Source: JACVRW01 sp963850205 (lineage in GTDB: Bacteria > Actinomycetota > Thermoleophilia > Solirubrobacterales > Thermoleophilaceae). Taken from it: DNA of 64,000 nt. Below are positions 8,827 through 17,388 of the stretch, in pieces. A program made the position numbers and the translations under genes. The stretch's first letter is position 1. Every line of letters starts with the position of its first letter. The stretch covers positions 1 through 64,000 of the forward strand of contig CAWKKJ010000014.1 of NCBI GenBank assembly GCA_963850205.1, read 5' to 3'. Below the pieces are notes generated by a model that searched no databases, had not been told where the DNA came from, and saw only the letters and a program-made list of their open reading frames with translations.

Positions 8827-9124
8827 GGACGCCAAGCGGGTCGACGGGGCGCGTGCCGAGCAGATCAACCTCGACATGGAGTTCGCCGCCCAGGGCGGAG
8901 AGGGAGCCACCCCCTACGAGGTGCTCCTGCACGCGGCCCTGATCGGGGACGACACGCGCTTTACGCGTCAGGACAGCGTGGAGGAGTGCTGGCGCGTGTT
9001 GCAGCCCCTCCTCGACCACCCTCCGCAGGTCCACCCCTACCAGCAGGGGTCCTGGGGCCCGCCGGCGGCCGACCAGCTGGTCGCCGCCGCGGGCGGCTGG
9101 CGTGGACCCTGGGTGGATGTCTAG
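8827..9124 (+). pseudogene. Orphan 3' fragment of a second glucose-6-phosphate dehydrogenase gene
   Basis: About 98 codons match the C-terminus of the intact zwf at 19266-20699 almost residue for residue. Examples are DAKRVDGARAEQINLDMEF versus DAKRADGAHAEQIDLDMEF, followed by TPYEVLLHAAL, RQDSVEE, a shared GSWGP block and a final GGWRGPW. Similarity begins abruptly at Asp-Ala-Lys-Arg (8828) and nothing upstream belongs to zwf, so the catalytic part (YRIDHFLGK in the intact copy) is missing. The fragment cannot encode an active enzyme. It is the relic of a duplication or rearrangement, and it lies just upstream of the convergent UDG-like gene. Confidence 0.85.
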
Positions 9125-10806
9125 GGCGGAAGCGTCTCGGCCCAGCCGGGCATCGAGAGCTTGAAGTAGTCGCGTGAGGGGCGGCCGCTGCGGCGGGCCT
9201 GGCGCGCGCGGTCGCCCGAGCTCCCCTGCCAGCGCAGCGTGCCGTAGGGCAGGTCGAGGCGGGCGATCTGGCCGCGCTCGCCGTCGTAAGTGAAGCTCGC
9301 CGGGCTGTCGCGCTGGAGGTCGAGCTGCTCCAGGTCGGAGAGGACCGCCCGCCAAGAGGCGAGCCAGCCCGGCTCGGACAGGGCCTTGGCCTGGACCAGC
9401 GGCCGCTCGCCGGCGACCTCGCGCCCCAGGGCACGCGACAGCGGGCCGATCGTGAGCACCGCGCGCACCCGCTCGGCACGGTCGAGCATCGCGGCGTAGA
9501 GGCGCTCCACCTGCGGGTTCTCGACCGCGTCCCGCAGCCGGTCCTCGGCCGCTCCCACGCCGTTCACCGGCAGCACGCGCAGGATCAGGTAGTCGGTCCG
9601 CAGGCCGGCGGCGGCGAGCAGGAGCTGCAGCCGCTGACCGGCCTCGCCGCTGGCCGCCCGCCCGCTGAACAGGTCGTCGTGGCCGTCCTGGTCGGCCAGC
9701 ACCGCCAGCACGGCGTCGCGCGGCCGGCCGCGGAGGACCGGGCCGAAACCGAGCGAGGGATGGGCCGGGAGCCCGAGCGCCCTGAAGTCCGGCCAGTCGA
9801 GCCCCGGCTCGCCGCCCATCGAGAGCTGCGCCCACTCCGCCCCCGGCCCGCGGTCGAAGTCGCCGAAGCGCCGGCGGGGCGGCTCGTAGGGAAGGTCCCC
9901 CGCCTCCTCGTCGTAGCCCTCGGCCGAGCCCGCGGCGCTCCCCGGGTAGGAGAGGCTGACGCCGCGGTTGTCGTACTCGCCGCCGGCCGAGAAGAGCTGG
10001 ATCGACCTCTGGTTGTCCTTGCGGTTCGAGGAGGTGCCGCCGCGTCCCAGCCGCCAGGGCGTGCCGAAGGGCAGGTCGGCGAACGGCACGGGAGCCGCGC
10101 CGAAGACAAAGCCCTCGTCGAAGCGACGGCGGCCGTCGGGATCGGGAGAAAGCCAGGAATCGTCGGCGGCGGCCCACCCTGCGATCTGCTCGACCGCACG
10201 GGTGAAGCTCTGGCGCACCGCCGGAGACAGCGCCCCGGGGTGAACGACGTGGACCGAGCGGGTGCCCGAGGGGAGAGAGCCGCCGCGCATTCGCCTCCAG
10301 GTCTCGATGCTCTCGCGGGCTGCCGTTCCCACGGAGATCACCAGGTCGAGCGGGTGCGTGCGCGCGGCAAGCTCGAAGATCTCGTGGCGGTGCTGGACGA
10401 TCTCCGAGTCACGGTCCTGCGCCAGCGGACGAAGCTCGTCGTCGTACTGCCCGAAGATCGGATAGACGAAGGTGTTGAGGAACAGGTAGGAGCGCGTGAT
10501 GCCGATCCAGCGCAACAGGTGCTGCAGCCGTGCGCCGGTGCCACCGATGAAGGAGCGGTGCGCGAGCGACTCGTCCTGCGCGCCCTCCTGGCCCACCACC
10601 AGCACGCGCGCCTGCCCCCGCCCGAGCCGCCCGCGGTAGAACATCGGGCCGAAGTGCCAGCGGAACGTCTCCTCGTCCAGCGCCTCGACGCCGAGGGCGC
10701 GGTAGTCGGGCGTGTTTGCGAACAGCCGCGCCCACTCGCCCGTCCGGGTCGGGCCGGGGTCGTGGTCCCAGGGCGCGCCGCGGTCGGTCCAGAACTCGTC
10801 CCACAT
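9121..10806 (-). CDS. Protein with two uracil-DNA-glycosylase-fold modules
   Basis: This 561-residue protein starts at ATG 10806 (MWDEFWTDRG). Two internal modules resemble the UDG superfamily core. The first contains VLVVGQEGAQDESLAHRSFI, then GTGARLQHLLRWIGI and a conserved LNTFVYP. The second contains AVLAVLADQDGHDDLF, then AGQRLQLLLAAAGLRTDYLI. UDG-fold enzymes excise uracil from DNA. The second copy has lost much of the GQDP-type motif and may be structural. The length is about twice that of a single-domain UDG. The reading frame stays open antisense to pgi far upstream, but that part is a GC-rich artefact. Enzymatic activity is not certain. Confidence 0.65.
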   Translation of the reverse strand: MWDEFWTDRGAPWDHDPGPTRTGEWARLFANTPDYRALGVEALDEETFRWHFGPMFYRGRLGRGQARVLVVGQEGAQDESLAHRSFIGGTGARLQHLLRWIGITRSYLFLNTFVYPIFGQYDDELRPLAQDRDSEIVQHRHEIFELAARTHPLDLVISVGTAARESIETWRRMRGGSLPSGTRSVHVVHPGALSPAVRQSFTRAVEQIAGWAAADDSWLSPDPDGRRRFDEGFVFGAAPVPFADLPFGTPWRLGRGGTSSNRKDNQRSIQLFSAGGEYDNRGVSLSYPGSAAGSAEGYDEEAGDLPYEPPRRRFGDFDRGPGAEWAQLSMGGEPGLDWPDFRALGLPAHPSLGFGPVLRGRPRDAVLAVLADQDGHDDLFSGRAASGEAGQRLQLLLAAAGLRTDYLILRVLPVNGVGAAEDRLRDAVENPQVERLYAAMLDRAERVRAVLTIGPLSRALGREVAGERPLVQAKALSEPGWLASWRAVLSDLEQLDLQRDSPASFTYDGERGQIARLDLPYGTLRWQGSSGDRARQARRSGRPSRDYFKLSMPGWAETLPP

Positions 10807-10890
10807 CGCCGGGCCGACCCTTCCACAACCCCGGTCTGGCGGCAAGCGGCCGGATGGCGGTCGCCGCCGCCGCGGCGTACGCTCCCCGCC

Positions 10891-12549
10891 ATGAGCCACG
10901 CCGACGCCACCGCACAGGCCGCCCCGCTTCGCACCCGCCCCGCCTGGAGGGCCCTCGAAACGCACTACCAGGAGGTCTCCGGGCTGCATCTGCGCGACCT
11001 GTTCGCGCAGGATCCGGAGCGGGGTGAGCGGCTGGTGGCCGAGGCCGCCGGGCTCTATCTCGACTTCTCCAAGAACCGGATCACCGAGCCAACCGTGGGC
11101 CTGCTCGCCGCGCTGGCCGAGGAGAGCGGTTTGGTCGAGCGCCGGGAGGCGATGTTCAAGGGGGAGCGCATCAACGTCTCCGAGGACCGCTCGGTCCTCC
11201 ACGTGGCCCTGCGGATGCCGCGTGATCGCTCGCTGATCGTCGAGGGCACCGACGTGGTGAGGGATGTCCACGAGGTGCTCGACCGGATGTCGGCCTTCTG
11301 CGAGCGCGTGCGCAGCGGGGACTGGCGCGGCCACACGGGCGAGCCGATCCGCGCGGTGGTCAACATCGGCATCGGGGGCTCGGACCTGGGCCCGGTGATG
11401 GCCTACGAGGCCCTGCGGCACTACTCGAGCCGGGAGATCGACTTTCGCTTCGTCTCCAACATCGACGGGACCGATTTCGCCGAGGCCACCCGCGACCTCG
11501 ACCCGGCCCAGACCCTGTTCATCGTTTCCTCGAAGACCTTCACCACGCTCGAGACGATGACCAACGCTCGCACCGCGCGCGAGTGGGCCCTCGCCGGCCT
11601 GGGCGGGGACGAGGCAGCCATCGCGAAGCACTTCGCCGCCGTGTCGACCAACGCCGAGGAGGTGGCGACGTTCGGGATCGACACCGACAACATGTTCGGC
11701 TTCTGGGATTGGGTCGGCGGGCGATACTCGATGGACTCGGCGATCGGCCTGTCGACGATGCTGGCCATCGGGCCCGACCAGTTCGGCGAAATGCTCGCGG
11801 GCTTCCACGTGATGGACGAGCACTTCCGCGAGGAGCCCACCGAGCTCAACCTGCCGGCGCTCATGGGGATGTTCGGTGTCTGGTACGGCGACTTCTTCGG
11901 CGCCCAGACCGTCGCCGTGCTGCCCTACGAGCAGTACCTCAAGCGCTTTCCGGCCTACCTCCAGCAGCTGACCATGGAGAGCAACGGCAAGCACGTGACC
12001 CTCGACGGACAGCTGGTGGACTACGAGACCGGCGCGGTGTACTGGGGCGAGCCGGGGACCAACGGCCAGCACTCCTTCTACCAGCTCATCCACCAGGGCA
12101 CGAAGCTGATCCCCTGCGACCTGATCGGCTTCGCCGAGCCGCTCAACCCGCTCGGCGACCACCACGACCTGCTGATGGCCAACGTGTTCGCCCAGGCCGA
12201 GGCCCTGGCCTTCGGCAAGACGGCGGACGAGGTCCGGGCCGAGGGTACGCCGGAGGAGCTCGTGCCGCACCGGGTCTTCGAGGGCAACCGGCCCACGAAC
12301 ACGATCCTCGCCCAGCGGCTCACGCCGCGGACGCTCGGCAGCCTCGTGGCGCTGTACGAGCACAGCGTCTTCACCCAGGGGGTGGTGTGGGGAATCGACT
12401 CCTTCGACCAGTGGGGCGTCGAGCTGGGCAAGGTGCTCGCCAAGCGGATCGGGGCCGAGCTGGAGGCCGAGGACGACTCCGGCCTCGACCACGACAGCTC
12501 TACCAACGCGCTCATCCGGCGCTATCGCGCGGGCCGCACCGGCGGCTGA
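10891..12549 (+). CDS. pgi: Glucose-6-phosphate isomerase
   Basis: Pgi interconverts glucose-6-phosphate and fructose-6-phosphate in glycolysis. The 552-residue product starts at ATG 10891 (MSHADATAQAAPLR) and shows the family landmarks in order: NIGIGGSDLGPVMAYEAL, SSKTFTTLET, the signature VGGRYSMDSAIG, and GQHSFYQLIHQGTKLIP near the C-terminus. The length is normal for a bacterial single-domain PGI. It is divergent from the UDG-like gene (85-nt gap) and lies close to the zwf operon (13-20.7 kb, opposite strand), so the entry to glycolysis and to the pentose phosphate route are neighbours here. Confidence 0.97.
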   Translation: MSHADATAQAAPLRTRPAWRALETHYQEVSGLHLRDLFAQDPERGERLVAEAAGLYLDFSKNRITEPTVGLLAALAEESGLVERREAMFKGERINVSEDRSVLHVALRMPRDRSLIVEGTDVVRDVHEVLDRMSAFCERVRSGDWRGHTGEPIRAVVNIGIGGSDLGPVMAYEALRHYSSREIDFRFVSNIDGTDFAEATRDLDPAQTLFIVSSKTFTTLETMTNARTAREWALAGLGGDEAAIAKHFAAVSTNAEEVATFGIDTDNMFGFWDWVGGRYSMDSAIGLSTMLAIGPDQFGEMLAGFHVMDEHFREEPTELNLPALMGMFGVWYGDFFGAQTVAVLPYEQYLKRFPAYLQQLTMESNGKHVTLDGQLVDYETGAVYWGEPGTNGQHSFYQLIHQGTKLIPCDLIGFAEPLNPLGDHHDLLMANVFAQAEALAFGKTADEVRAEGTPEELVPHRVFEGNRPTNTILAQRLTPRTLGSLVALYEHSVFTQGVVWGIDSFDQWGVELGKVLAKRIGAELEAEDDSGLDHDSSTNALIRRYRAGRTGG

Positions 12550-12554
12550 GGGCC

Positions 12555-12571
12555 TCATCCCTTTCGGGCGA
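12555..12571. promoter_or_regulatory. Near-match to the 17-bp inverted repeat TCAYCC-N5-GGRTGA
   Basis: The sequence is TCATCC-CTTTC-GGGCGA, one base off the palindromic consensus seen at 20758, 21152, 30026 and 33871. It lies 6 nt after the pgi stop codon and 51 nt before the GTG of a decayed membrane-protein gene. It may be the leftover operator of that gene. Confidence 0.3.
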
Positions 12572-12622
12572 TGGCGGTGCTCGCCCGCCCAGGTACGGTC
12601 GCTTCGTGACCGGGATGCCGGC

Positions 12623-12884
12623 GTGATCGGACACGCCCTGAAGCGGGTGACCGCCCGTGCCGGCTGGGATCGCCCGATCGCAGTCGGCTTCGCGATCGGC
12701 TCGGCCTGCTTTCTGATCGGGCCGTTCCCGGGCTTCGTGAGTCTGGTCGGTCAAGCTGACGCTGGGGCACTCGATGGTGACGACGCTGGCCGATGACATC
12801 GGGGAGGCCTGCTCGACGTTGAAGGAGAAGGGCGCGCTCCACCCGCGCGACCGCGCGAAGGTGAAGACCGGCGTGGGCTACTGA
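12623..12884 (+). pseudogene. Two fused gene remnants (YrhK-like membrane protein and an unknown tail)
   Basis: From a GTG at 12623 one frame reads as a membrane segment (VGFAIGSACFLIGPFPGFVS) resembling YrhK-domain proteins. Around 12745 the sensible frame changes to an unrelated C-terminal tail (VKLTLGHSMVTTLADDIGEA, then LKEKGALHPRDRAKVKTGVG) ending at the TGA 12882-12884. Neither part is a complete gene. They look like two truncated genes joined by deletion. With the dispersed repeat that follows, this accounts for the 460-nt stretch without an intact gene between pgi and the phosphodiesterase gene. Confidence 0.4.
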
Positions 12885-12890
12885 GGCAGG

Positions 12891-13015
12891 GTGGCGCTCC
12901 GCCCAGGCGGATCATCGCCCCTGACGCCGCCGGATTGCGGGGTAGGAGGGCGTGCTACCCGGCACAACGTCGACTTTGCCACCCGTACGGGGGCAAAGTC
13001 GACGATGCTCGCTAG
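12891..13015 (+). repeat. Dispersed palindromic repeat, copy 1
   Basis: Roughly 125 nt match the reverse complement of 48036-48160. Shared blocks are GGCGCTCCGC, ACGCCGCCGGATTGCGGGGT, GGCGTGCTACCCGG and a terminal hairpin. The hairpin here is perfect: arms CGTCGACTTTGCC (12968-12980) and GGCAAAGTCGACG (12992-13004) around a loop that itself contains the palindrome CCCGTACGGG. The repeat ends at the stop codon of the minus-strand phosphodiesterase gene, so it may serve as a transcription end or as a REP/MITE-like element. No transposase is nearby. Confidence 0.7.
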
Positions 13016-15036
13016 CGAGATACTCGCTCGCGGTTCTCCTCCTCCGCCGGCTCGATCGCAGCCGCCGCCGCCCCGGCGTCGCCCTCCAGCATCCGCCGCC
13101 AGCCCAGCAGCAGCTCGTGGACGGCCGCGGCGCCCACGATCGGCGCGCCGGGCAGCGGCAGCGTCGCGGGGTGGAGGACGAAGGGGCGCGTCTGGGGGCC
13201 GCCGAGCCCGCCGTGGAAGGAGATCAGCTCCTCGAAGGCGCAGCCCTCCTCGCGCATCGGGTCGTAGAAGCTGCCGATCATGATGTCGGCCACGTTGCCG
13301 AAGCCGTCGCTGCGCAGGAGGTGCTGTGCCGCGGTGGGAGAGAACGCGGCCAGCGGATCCTCGCCCTCGATCGCGCCGCTCTCCAGCTCGCGTGTGCCCG
13401 CGCCCCCGAGCACCAGCGGCCCGCGGCGATCGGAGCGCACCAGCAGCCAGGCGATGTGCGGGTGCTCGCGCAGGGCGCCGATGAGCTGGGGGTGGCGCTG
13501 GTCGATCTCCTCCAGCGAGAGGCGCCGCGGCTCCTCCATCAGGTAGACCAGCCCGAGATTGCCCGAGCCGAGCACCACGACGGGCTTCCCCGACACGTCG
13601 TTCTTCGGCTTCTTCTTCGGCTTGGCCCCGGTGGCCTCGTCGACGGCATGGCCCACCATCGCCGTCTGCTCGTCGCCGCCGGCCAGGGCGAGCACCTCCC
13701 CGCCCCCGAGCGAGCGCTCCACCAGCTCGTCCAGGCCGTAGCCGTTTCTTTGTTTGAAGGTGGCGCCCTGCGTCTGGCCGTGGTCGGAGAGCACCACGAT
13801 CTCGTAGGGGCGCGGCGCGTAGCGGGCCCCCCGTTCGATCGCCGCGAACTGCTGGTCGAGCTTGCGCAGCGCCTCGAGGGTGTCGGCGCGCTCGAGACCG
13901 GAGTGGTGAGCGACCTCGTCGTAGCTCGAGAAGGTGGCGTACACCGCTGGGCGCCCGCGCATCATGTCGGTGAGGACACCGAACACGATCGCGTTGCGGA
14001 CGATCACGCATAGGGCGGCGCGCAGGAAGGGATAGGTCCCGCCCCGGTGGCCGCGGGGACGCACGTCCCGCCGCCTGGCTTGCGCGGCCGCGGTCCACTC
14101 GATGACGACCTCCCAGAAGAACAGGACCAGCGCCCGGGTGACGTTCACGCCGTCGGCGAAGAAGGCGCGATAGCCGGGGTTGGCGCCCTTCTCGGCGTCC
14201 ATGCGGCTCACCGTGAGGATCGTCTCGCCGGCGTCCCCGGAGAGCAGGTTGCCCCGGCTGGCGCCGCCCTCGGCCAGCAGGCCGCGACCGGTGGAGAGGC
14301 GCGCTTCGATCGCGGCGCAGTCGGCGGGGGACGAGCACGCCACCAGCGTCCGGTCGGCCTTTTCCACCCAGCGAAATGCGGGTATGTCCTCGTTGCTGCC
14401 CAGCAGGATGCCGGCCTGGCTGGCCCCGGTCTGAGAGGACAGGTCGGGCTCCCACTCGGTGAGCCGATAGCCCCGGTCCTCCATCCAGCGGGCCATGACC
14501 GGCGCGCTGCCGCTCTGCATCGCCCGCCGGAGCACGGGCAGGGCCAGCCCGTCGATCTCCAGGAAGACGATGCCGGGCACTTCGGTGGGTTCGGCCGCCC
14601 CCTGGCGGCGGGCCACGCGGCTCACCACCCGCAGGGCGTAGTCGTCCTGGTCGTTGGTGCCGAGGATGACCTGGAGGATCATCGACACGGCGGCGATCAC
14701 CAGCGCCGCCAGCAGCGCCGGGCCGAAGCCGTCCACCTCCCCGAAGCTGGGGAAGACCGCGTCCGCCAGCACGAGCGCCAGCGCGTCCACCGCCAGCACG
14801 AGGAGAAAGCCCAGGGCCAGGGTGCCCGGCAGCCGCAGCGCGGCCACCAGCGGCGGCAGCACGGCACCGAACACCGCGATGGCGGCGGCCACGACGAAGG
14901 CGGCGCCCGGCTCTTCGAGGCTGTAGCCGGGCACGATCACCGACGCCACCCAGACGGCGGCGGCGTTGACCGTCCAGGCCACCAGCAGCCGCACGGGGCG
15001 CAGGCGGGGCTTCACCGGCTGCCAGGCCCGCGTCAC
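13012..15036 (-). CDS. Membrane-anchored alkaline-phosphatase-superfamily phosphodiesterase
   Basis: The N-terminal ~130 residues contain four hydrophobic helices (for example LLVAWTVNAAAVWVASVIV and LALGFLLVLAVDALALVLAD), resembling the phage-holin-family-4 module. The rest is an alkaline-phosphatase/nucleotide-pyrophosphatase-type domain with IVFLEIDGLALPVLRR (first metal site), SSQTGASQAGILLGS (nucleophile region), YDEVAHHSG and VVLSDHGQTQG. The metal-binding Asp/His pattern is intact. The substrate is unknown; phosphodiester or lipid-headgroup hydrolysis at the membrane is likely. The GTG at 15036 overlaps the upstream epimerase stop as GTGA, like its operon neighbours, and was preferred over 15054. 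Confidence 0.82.
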   Translation of the reverse strand: MTRAWQPVKPRLRPVRLLVAWTVNAAAVWVASVIVPGYSLEEPGAAFVVAAAIAVFGAVLPPLVAALRLPGTLALGFLLVLAVDALALVLADAVFPSFGEVDGFGPALLAALVIAAVSMILQVILGTNDQDDYALRVVSRVARRQGAAEPTEVPGIVFLEIDGLALPVLRRAMQSGSAPVMARWMEDRGYRLTEWEPDLSSQTGASQAGILLGSNEDIPAFRWVEKADRTLVACSSPADCAAIEARLSTGRGLLAEGGASRGNLLSGDAGETILTVSRMDAEKGANPGYRAFFADGVNVTRALVLFFWEVVIEWTAAAQARRRDVRPRGHRGGTYPFLRAALCVIVRNAIVFGVLTDMMRGRPAVYATFSSYDEVAHHSGLERADTLEALRKLDQQFAAIERGARYAPRPYEIVVLSDHGQTQGATFKQRNGYGLDELVERSLGGGEVLALAGGDEQTAMVGHAVDEATGAKPKKKPKNDVSGKPVVVLGSGNLGLVYLMEEPRRLSLEEIDQRHPQLIGALREHPHIAWLLVRSDRRGPLVLGGAGTRELESGAIEGEDPLAAFSPTAAQHLLRSDGFGNVADIMIGSFYDPMREEGCAFEELISFHGGLGGPQTRPFVLHPATLPLPGAPIVGAAAVHELLLGWRRMLEGDAGAAAAAIEPAEEENRERVSR

Positions 15037-15944
15037 GAGGGTGTGAGCCCCCACACGCTGGTAAACGACTCGCCCGGCTCCAAGCGGATCAGGTCGCTGC
15101 CGGTGCGAAACGCGTTCGGCGGGCAGGTCATCGGCTCGACCGCGAGCGCCCGCCGGTCGATGTCGGGCAGCGCGTCGCCGGTGAACAGCATGAGATAGGG
15201 ATAACTCTCGTCGGCCCAGAGCGTCAAGCCCGCCTCGCCGGCCGGGTGGGCCAGCGACACCCGGGTGAGCCCGTCGCCGTCGCGCTCGAGGTCGGTGAGG
15301 GCATTGTCAAGCCGGGCGGCGCCGATTGGTGTGGGCCGGCGAAAGTCGTGGTCGGTGCCCTCCACGGGTTCGCGGCCGGTGGGTAGTCCGCGCTCATCCG
15401 ACCGGAGCAGAGTCCGCCCGGGCGCGCGCAGGATCACCGTGTCGATGGTGGGTGTGCCCACCCTCAGATAGGGATGCGCGCCGCACCCGTAGGGGCAGGC
15501 CTCGCTCCCGGTGTTGGTGGCAGTGGTGCGGACGCCGAGCCCGTCGCCCGACAGCCGGTACTCGATCCGCAGCTCGAGCCGGAAGGGGTAGCCGGGGCTG
15601 GGGTGGATCACGTGCTCCATCACCACGCTGTCGGGCGTGCGCTCGGCCGGGCGCCACGCCGCCCAGCGCACCAGCCCGTGGATCGCGGCATTTTCCTGGG
15701 GGTCGTTCAGCGGCAGTTGGTGGCGCCGGCCGTCGAACTCGTAGCTTCCGGCGTCGAGCCGGTTCGGCCACGGCAGCAGAACCTGCCCCCGCCCGGAGCG
15801 GCACATCTCACCGGCCTCGTAGCCATAGAGGGCGTCCCGCTCCGCCGCGGAATAGGTGCGCAGCCCACCGCCGACTTCCACCACCACGGCCCGCTGGTCG
15901 CCGTGAACGAGCTCGATCTGCTCACCCGAGGGCGCTTCGGTCAC
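15033..15944 (-). CDS. Aldose 1-epimerase family protein
   Basis: This 303-residue mutarotase-family protein interconverts alpha and beta anomers of aldoses such as glucose or glucose-6-phosphate. Landmarks are LLPWPNRLDAGSYEF, NDPQENAAIHGLVR (catalytic His), CGAHPYLRVG (second His) and AVEPMTCPPNAF (catalytic Glu). The start at 15944 overlaps the stop of the NADH dehydrogenase gene (GTGA). Its place in an operon with zwf and a GH15 hydrolase suggests it supplies the anomer used for glucose oxidation. Confidence 0.9.
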   Translation of the reverse strand: MTEAPSGEQIELVHGDQRAVVVEVGGGLRTYSAAERDALYGYEAGEMCRSGRGQVLLPWPNRLDAGSYEFDGRRHQLPLNDPQENAAIHGLVRWAAWRPAERTPDSVVMEHVIHPSPGYPFRLELRIEYRLSGDGLGVRTTATNTGSEACPYGCGAHPYLRVGTPTIDTVILRAPGRTLLRSDERGLPTGREPVEGTDHDFRRPTPIGAARLDNALTDLERDGDGLTRVSLAHPAGEAGLTLWADESYPYLMLFTGDALPDIDRRALAVEPMTCPPNAFRTGSDLIRLEPGESFTSVWGLTPS

Positions 15945-17266
15945 GAGACGTTCTGCGGGGAGGACGGCCCCCGCTCGATCTCGGCCAGGTCCCCCTGGAC
16001 CAAGGCGCTCTGACGCTCTCCGAAGCCCGTGCCGATCCACCTGAGCAGCACCTCGATGCGTCGTCCCCGCGGACCGCCCAGGTAGTAGAGGTGCACCGCC
16101 AGGTAGATGAAGAACGCCGGTGGCCCCCACAGCTTGAGCCCCCGGACCTCGCACACCGCGCGCCGGCGGCCCACAACCGCGAGCGCGCCCTTGTCCAGAT
16201 ACTTGAAGGGCTTCGATGCTCCCGTGGCACCGTGGTGGATCGCCCTGGCCACGTGATGGGCCTGCTGGATGGCCACCGTGGCCAGGCCGGGAAGTGGCTT
16301 TCCGCCAGGCCCCGCCAGGCTCGCGATGTCGCCTATCACCGAGATCTCGGGATGGCCCTCCAGCGTGAGCTCAGGCGTCACGTGAATGCGGCCGGCCCGA
16401 TCGGTTTCGGCTCCGGTGGCGCGGGCGAGCGCGGCCACCAGCGGCACGGCGCGCACGCCCGCGGCCCACACGACCGTGCGGGCGTCGATCCGCTCGGTCG
16501 ACTCACCCACCTGCACCGTCACGCCGCGGGCGTCGATGGCCGTGGCGCGGGCGCCCTCGCGGACCGTCACGCCGATGTCGGCCAGGTTTGTTGCGACCCT
16601 GCGGGACAGCTTCTTGCTGAAGGCGCTCACCAGGCGGTCGCCGGCGTCGAGCAGCACGACCCGCGCCGTGGACGGGTCGATCCTCCCGAAGCCGTGCTTC
16701 ATGGTGCGGGCGGTCTCAGCCAGCTGACCGGCCACCTCGACGCCGGTGGGCCCTCCCCCGACGACCACGAAGGTCAGCCACTCGTCCCGCGTGGCGTCGT
16801 CCGCGGCCCGCTCGGCCTCCTCGAAGGCCCCGAAGTAGCGGCTGCGCAGGTCCAGGACGTCGTTCAGGGTCTTGAGGCCATACGACACCTCCTGCCACTC
16901 CTCGTGGCCGAAATAGGACGTCTGGGCCCCGCAGGCGACGATCAGGCTGTCGTAGTTGAGGCGCTCGCCGCGATCGAGCAGGACCTGGCGGCGCTCGGGG
17001 TCGACGTCGGTGACCTCGGCCACGACGAAGCGAGCGTTGCTCCCGCGCCCGAGATTCGCGCGAGTGGGGGAGGCGCAGTCGCTCTCGGCGAGCGCGCCGG
17101 TCGCCGCCTGGTACAGCAGGGGCTGGAACAGATGATGGTTGGTGCGGTCCACGACCGTCACATCGACGTCGCTGTGCCCGAGCTGTTGGGCGGCCGCCAG
17201 GCCGCCGAAGCCGGCCCCGACGATGACCACGCGCCGCCGGCCGCCGGCGCGGCCCTCAGCCGGCAC
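15941..17266 (-). CDS. ndh: Type II NADH dehydrogenase (NDH-2)
   Basis: This 441-residue membrane-associated flavoprotein oxidises NADH and reduces quinone without pumping protons. It has two dinucleotide-binding motifs (VVIVGAGFGGLAAAQQL for FAD and VVVGGGPTGVEVAGQLAE for NADH), the redox-face segment VIGDIASLAG, and AVHLYYLGG with hydrophobic C-terminal helices for membrane contact. The GTG start at 17266 overlaps the end of a truncated oxidoreductase remnant. Downstream coupling to the aldose epimerase is by GTGA. In this operon it could recycle reduced cofactor made during sugar oxidation. Confidence 0.93.
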   Translation of the reverse strand: MPAEGRAGGRRRVVIVGAGFGGLAAAQQLGHSDVDVTVVDRTNHHLFQPLLYQAATGALAESDCASPTRANLGRGSNARFVVAEVTDVDPERRQVLLDRGERLNYDSLIVACGAQTSYFGHEEWQEVSYGLKTLNDVLDLRSRYFGAFEEAERAADDATRDEWLTFVVVGGGPTGVEVAGQLAETARTMKHGFGRIDPSTARVVLLDAGDRLVSAFSKKLSRRVATNLADIGVTVREGARATAIDARGVTVQVGESTERIDARTVVWAAGVRAVPLVAALARATGAETDRAGRIHVTPELTLEGHPEISVIGDIASLAGPGGKPLPGLATVAIQQAHHVARAIHHGATGASKPFKYLDKGALAVVGRRRAVCEVRGLKLWGPPAFFIYLAVHLYYLGGPRGRRIEVLLRWIGTGFGERQSALVQGDLAEIERGPSSPQNVS

Positions 17267-17388
17267 TCACGGGCTCCTTGACCCGTGTGCCGAGACGGTC
17301 CAGCAGGCGGTCGCCCACGCGCAGGGCGTTGGCCATCGCGGTGAGCGCCGGGTTGACCGCGCCGATGTGGGGAAGAAGCTCATGTCGC
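17256..17388 (-). pseudogene. C-terminal remnant of an oxidoreductase, possibly GMC type
   Basis: Between the GH15 gene and ndh one frame reads HELLPHIGAVNPALTAMANA and then RVGDRLLDRL, ending at 17256 inside the ndh start. The pattern NPxLTxxANAxR resembles the C-terminus of GMC-family alcohol or sugar oxidoreductases. An ATGA overlap with the GH15 stop leads into a different frame, so the start and the tail no longer belong together. I infer a full gene here lost its body by deletion, leaving about 40 codons. The family assignment rests on a short stretch only. Confidence 0.4.

Noticed and set aside
9679..10890. 400-codon N-terminal extension of pgi
   Set aside because: It is antisense to the UDG-like gene, and PGI family similarity begins at ATG 10891 with the normal length.
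10807..12558. Open minus-strand frame antisense to pgi, continuing into the UDG-like gene
   Set aside because: The translation is low-complexity His/Gly/Val/Leu-rich shadow sequence with no family likeness. The pgi gene on the other strand explains the lack of stops, and MWDEFW at 10806 is the natural start.
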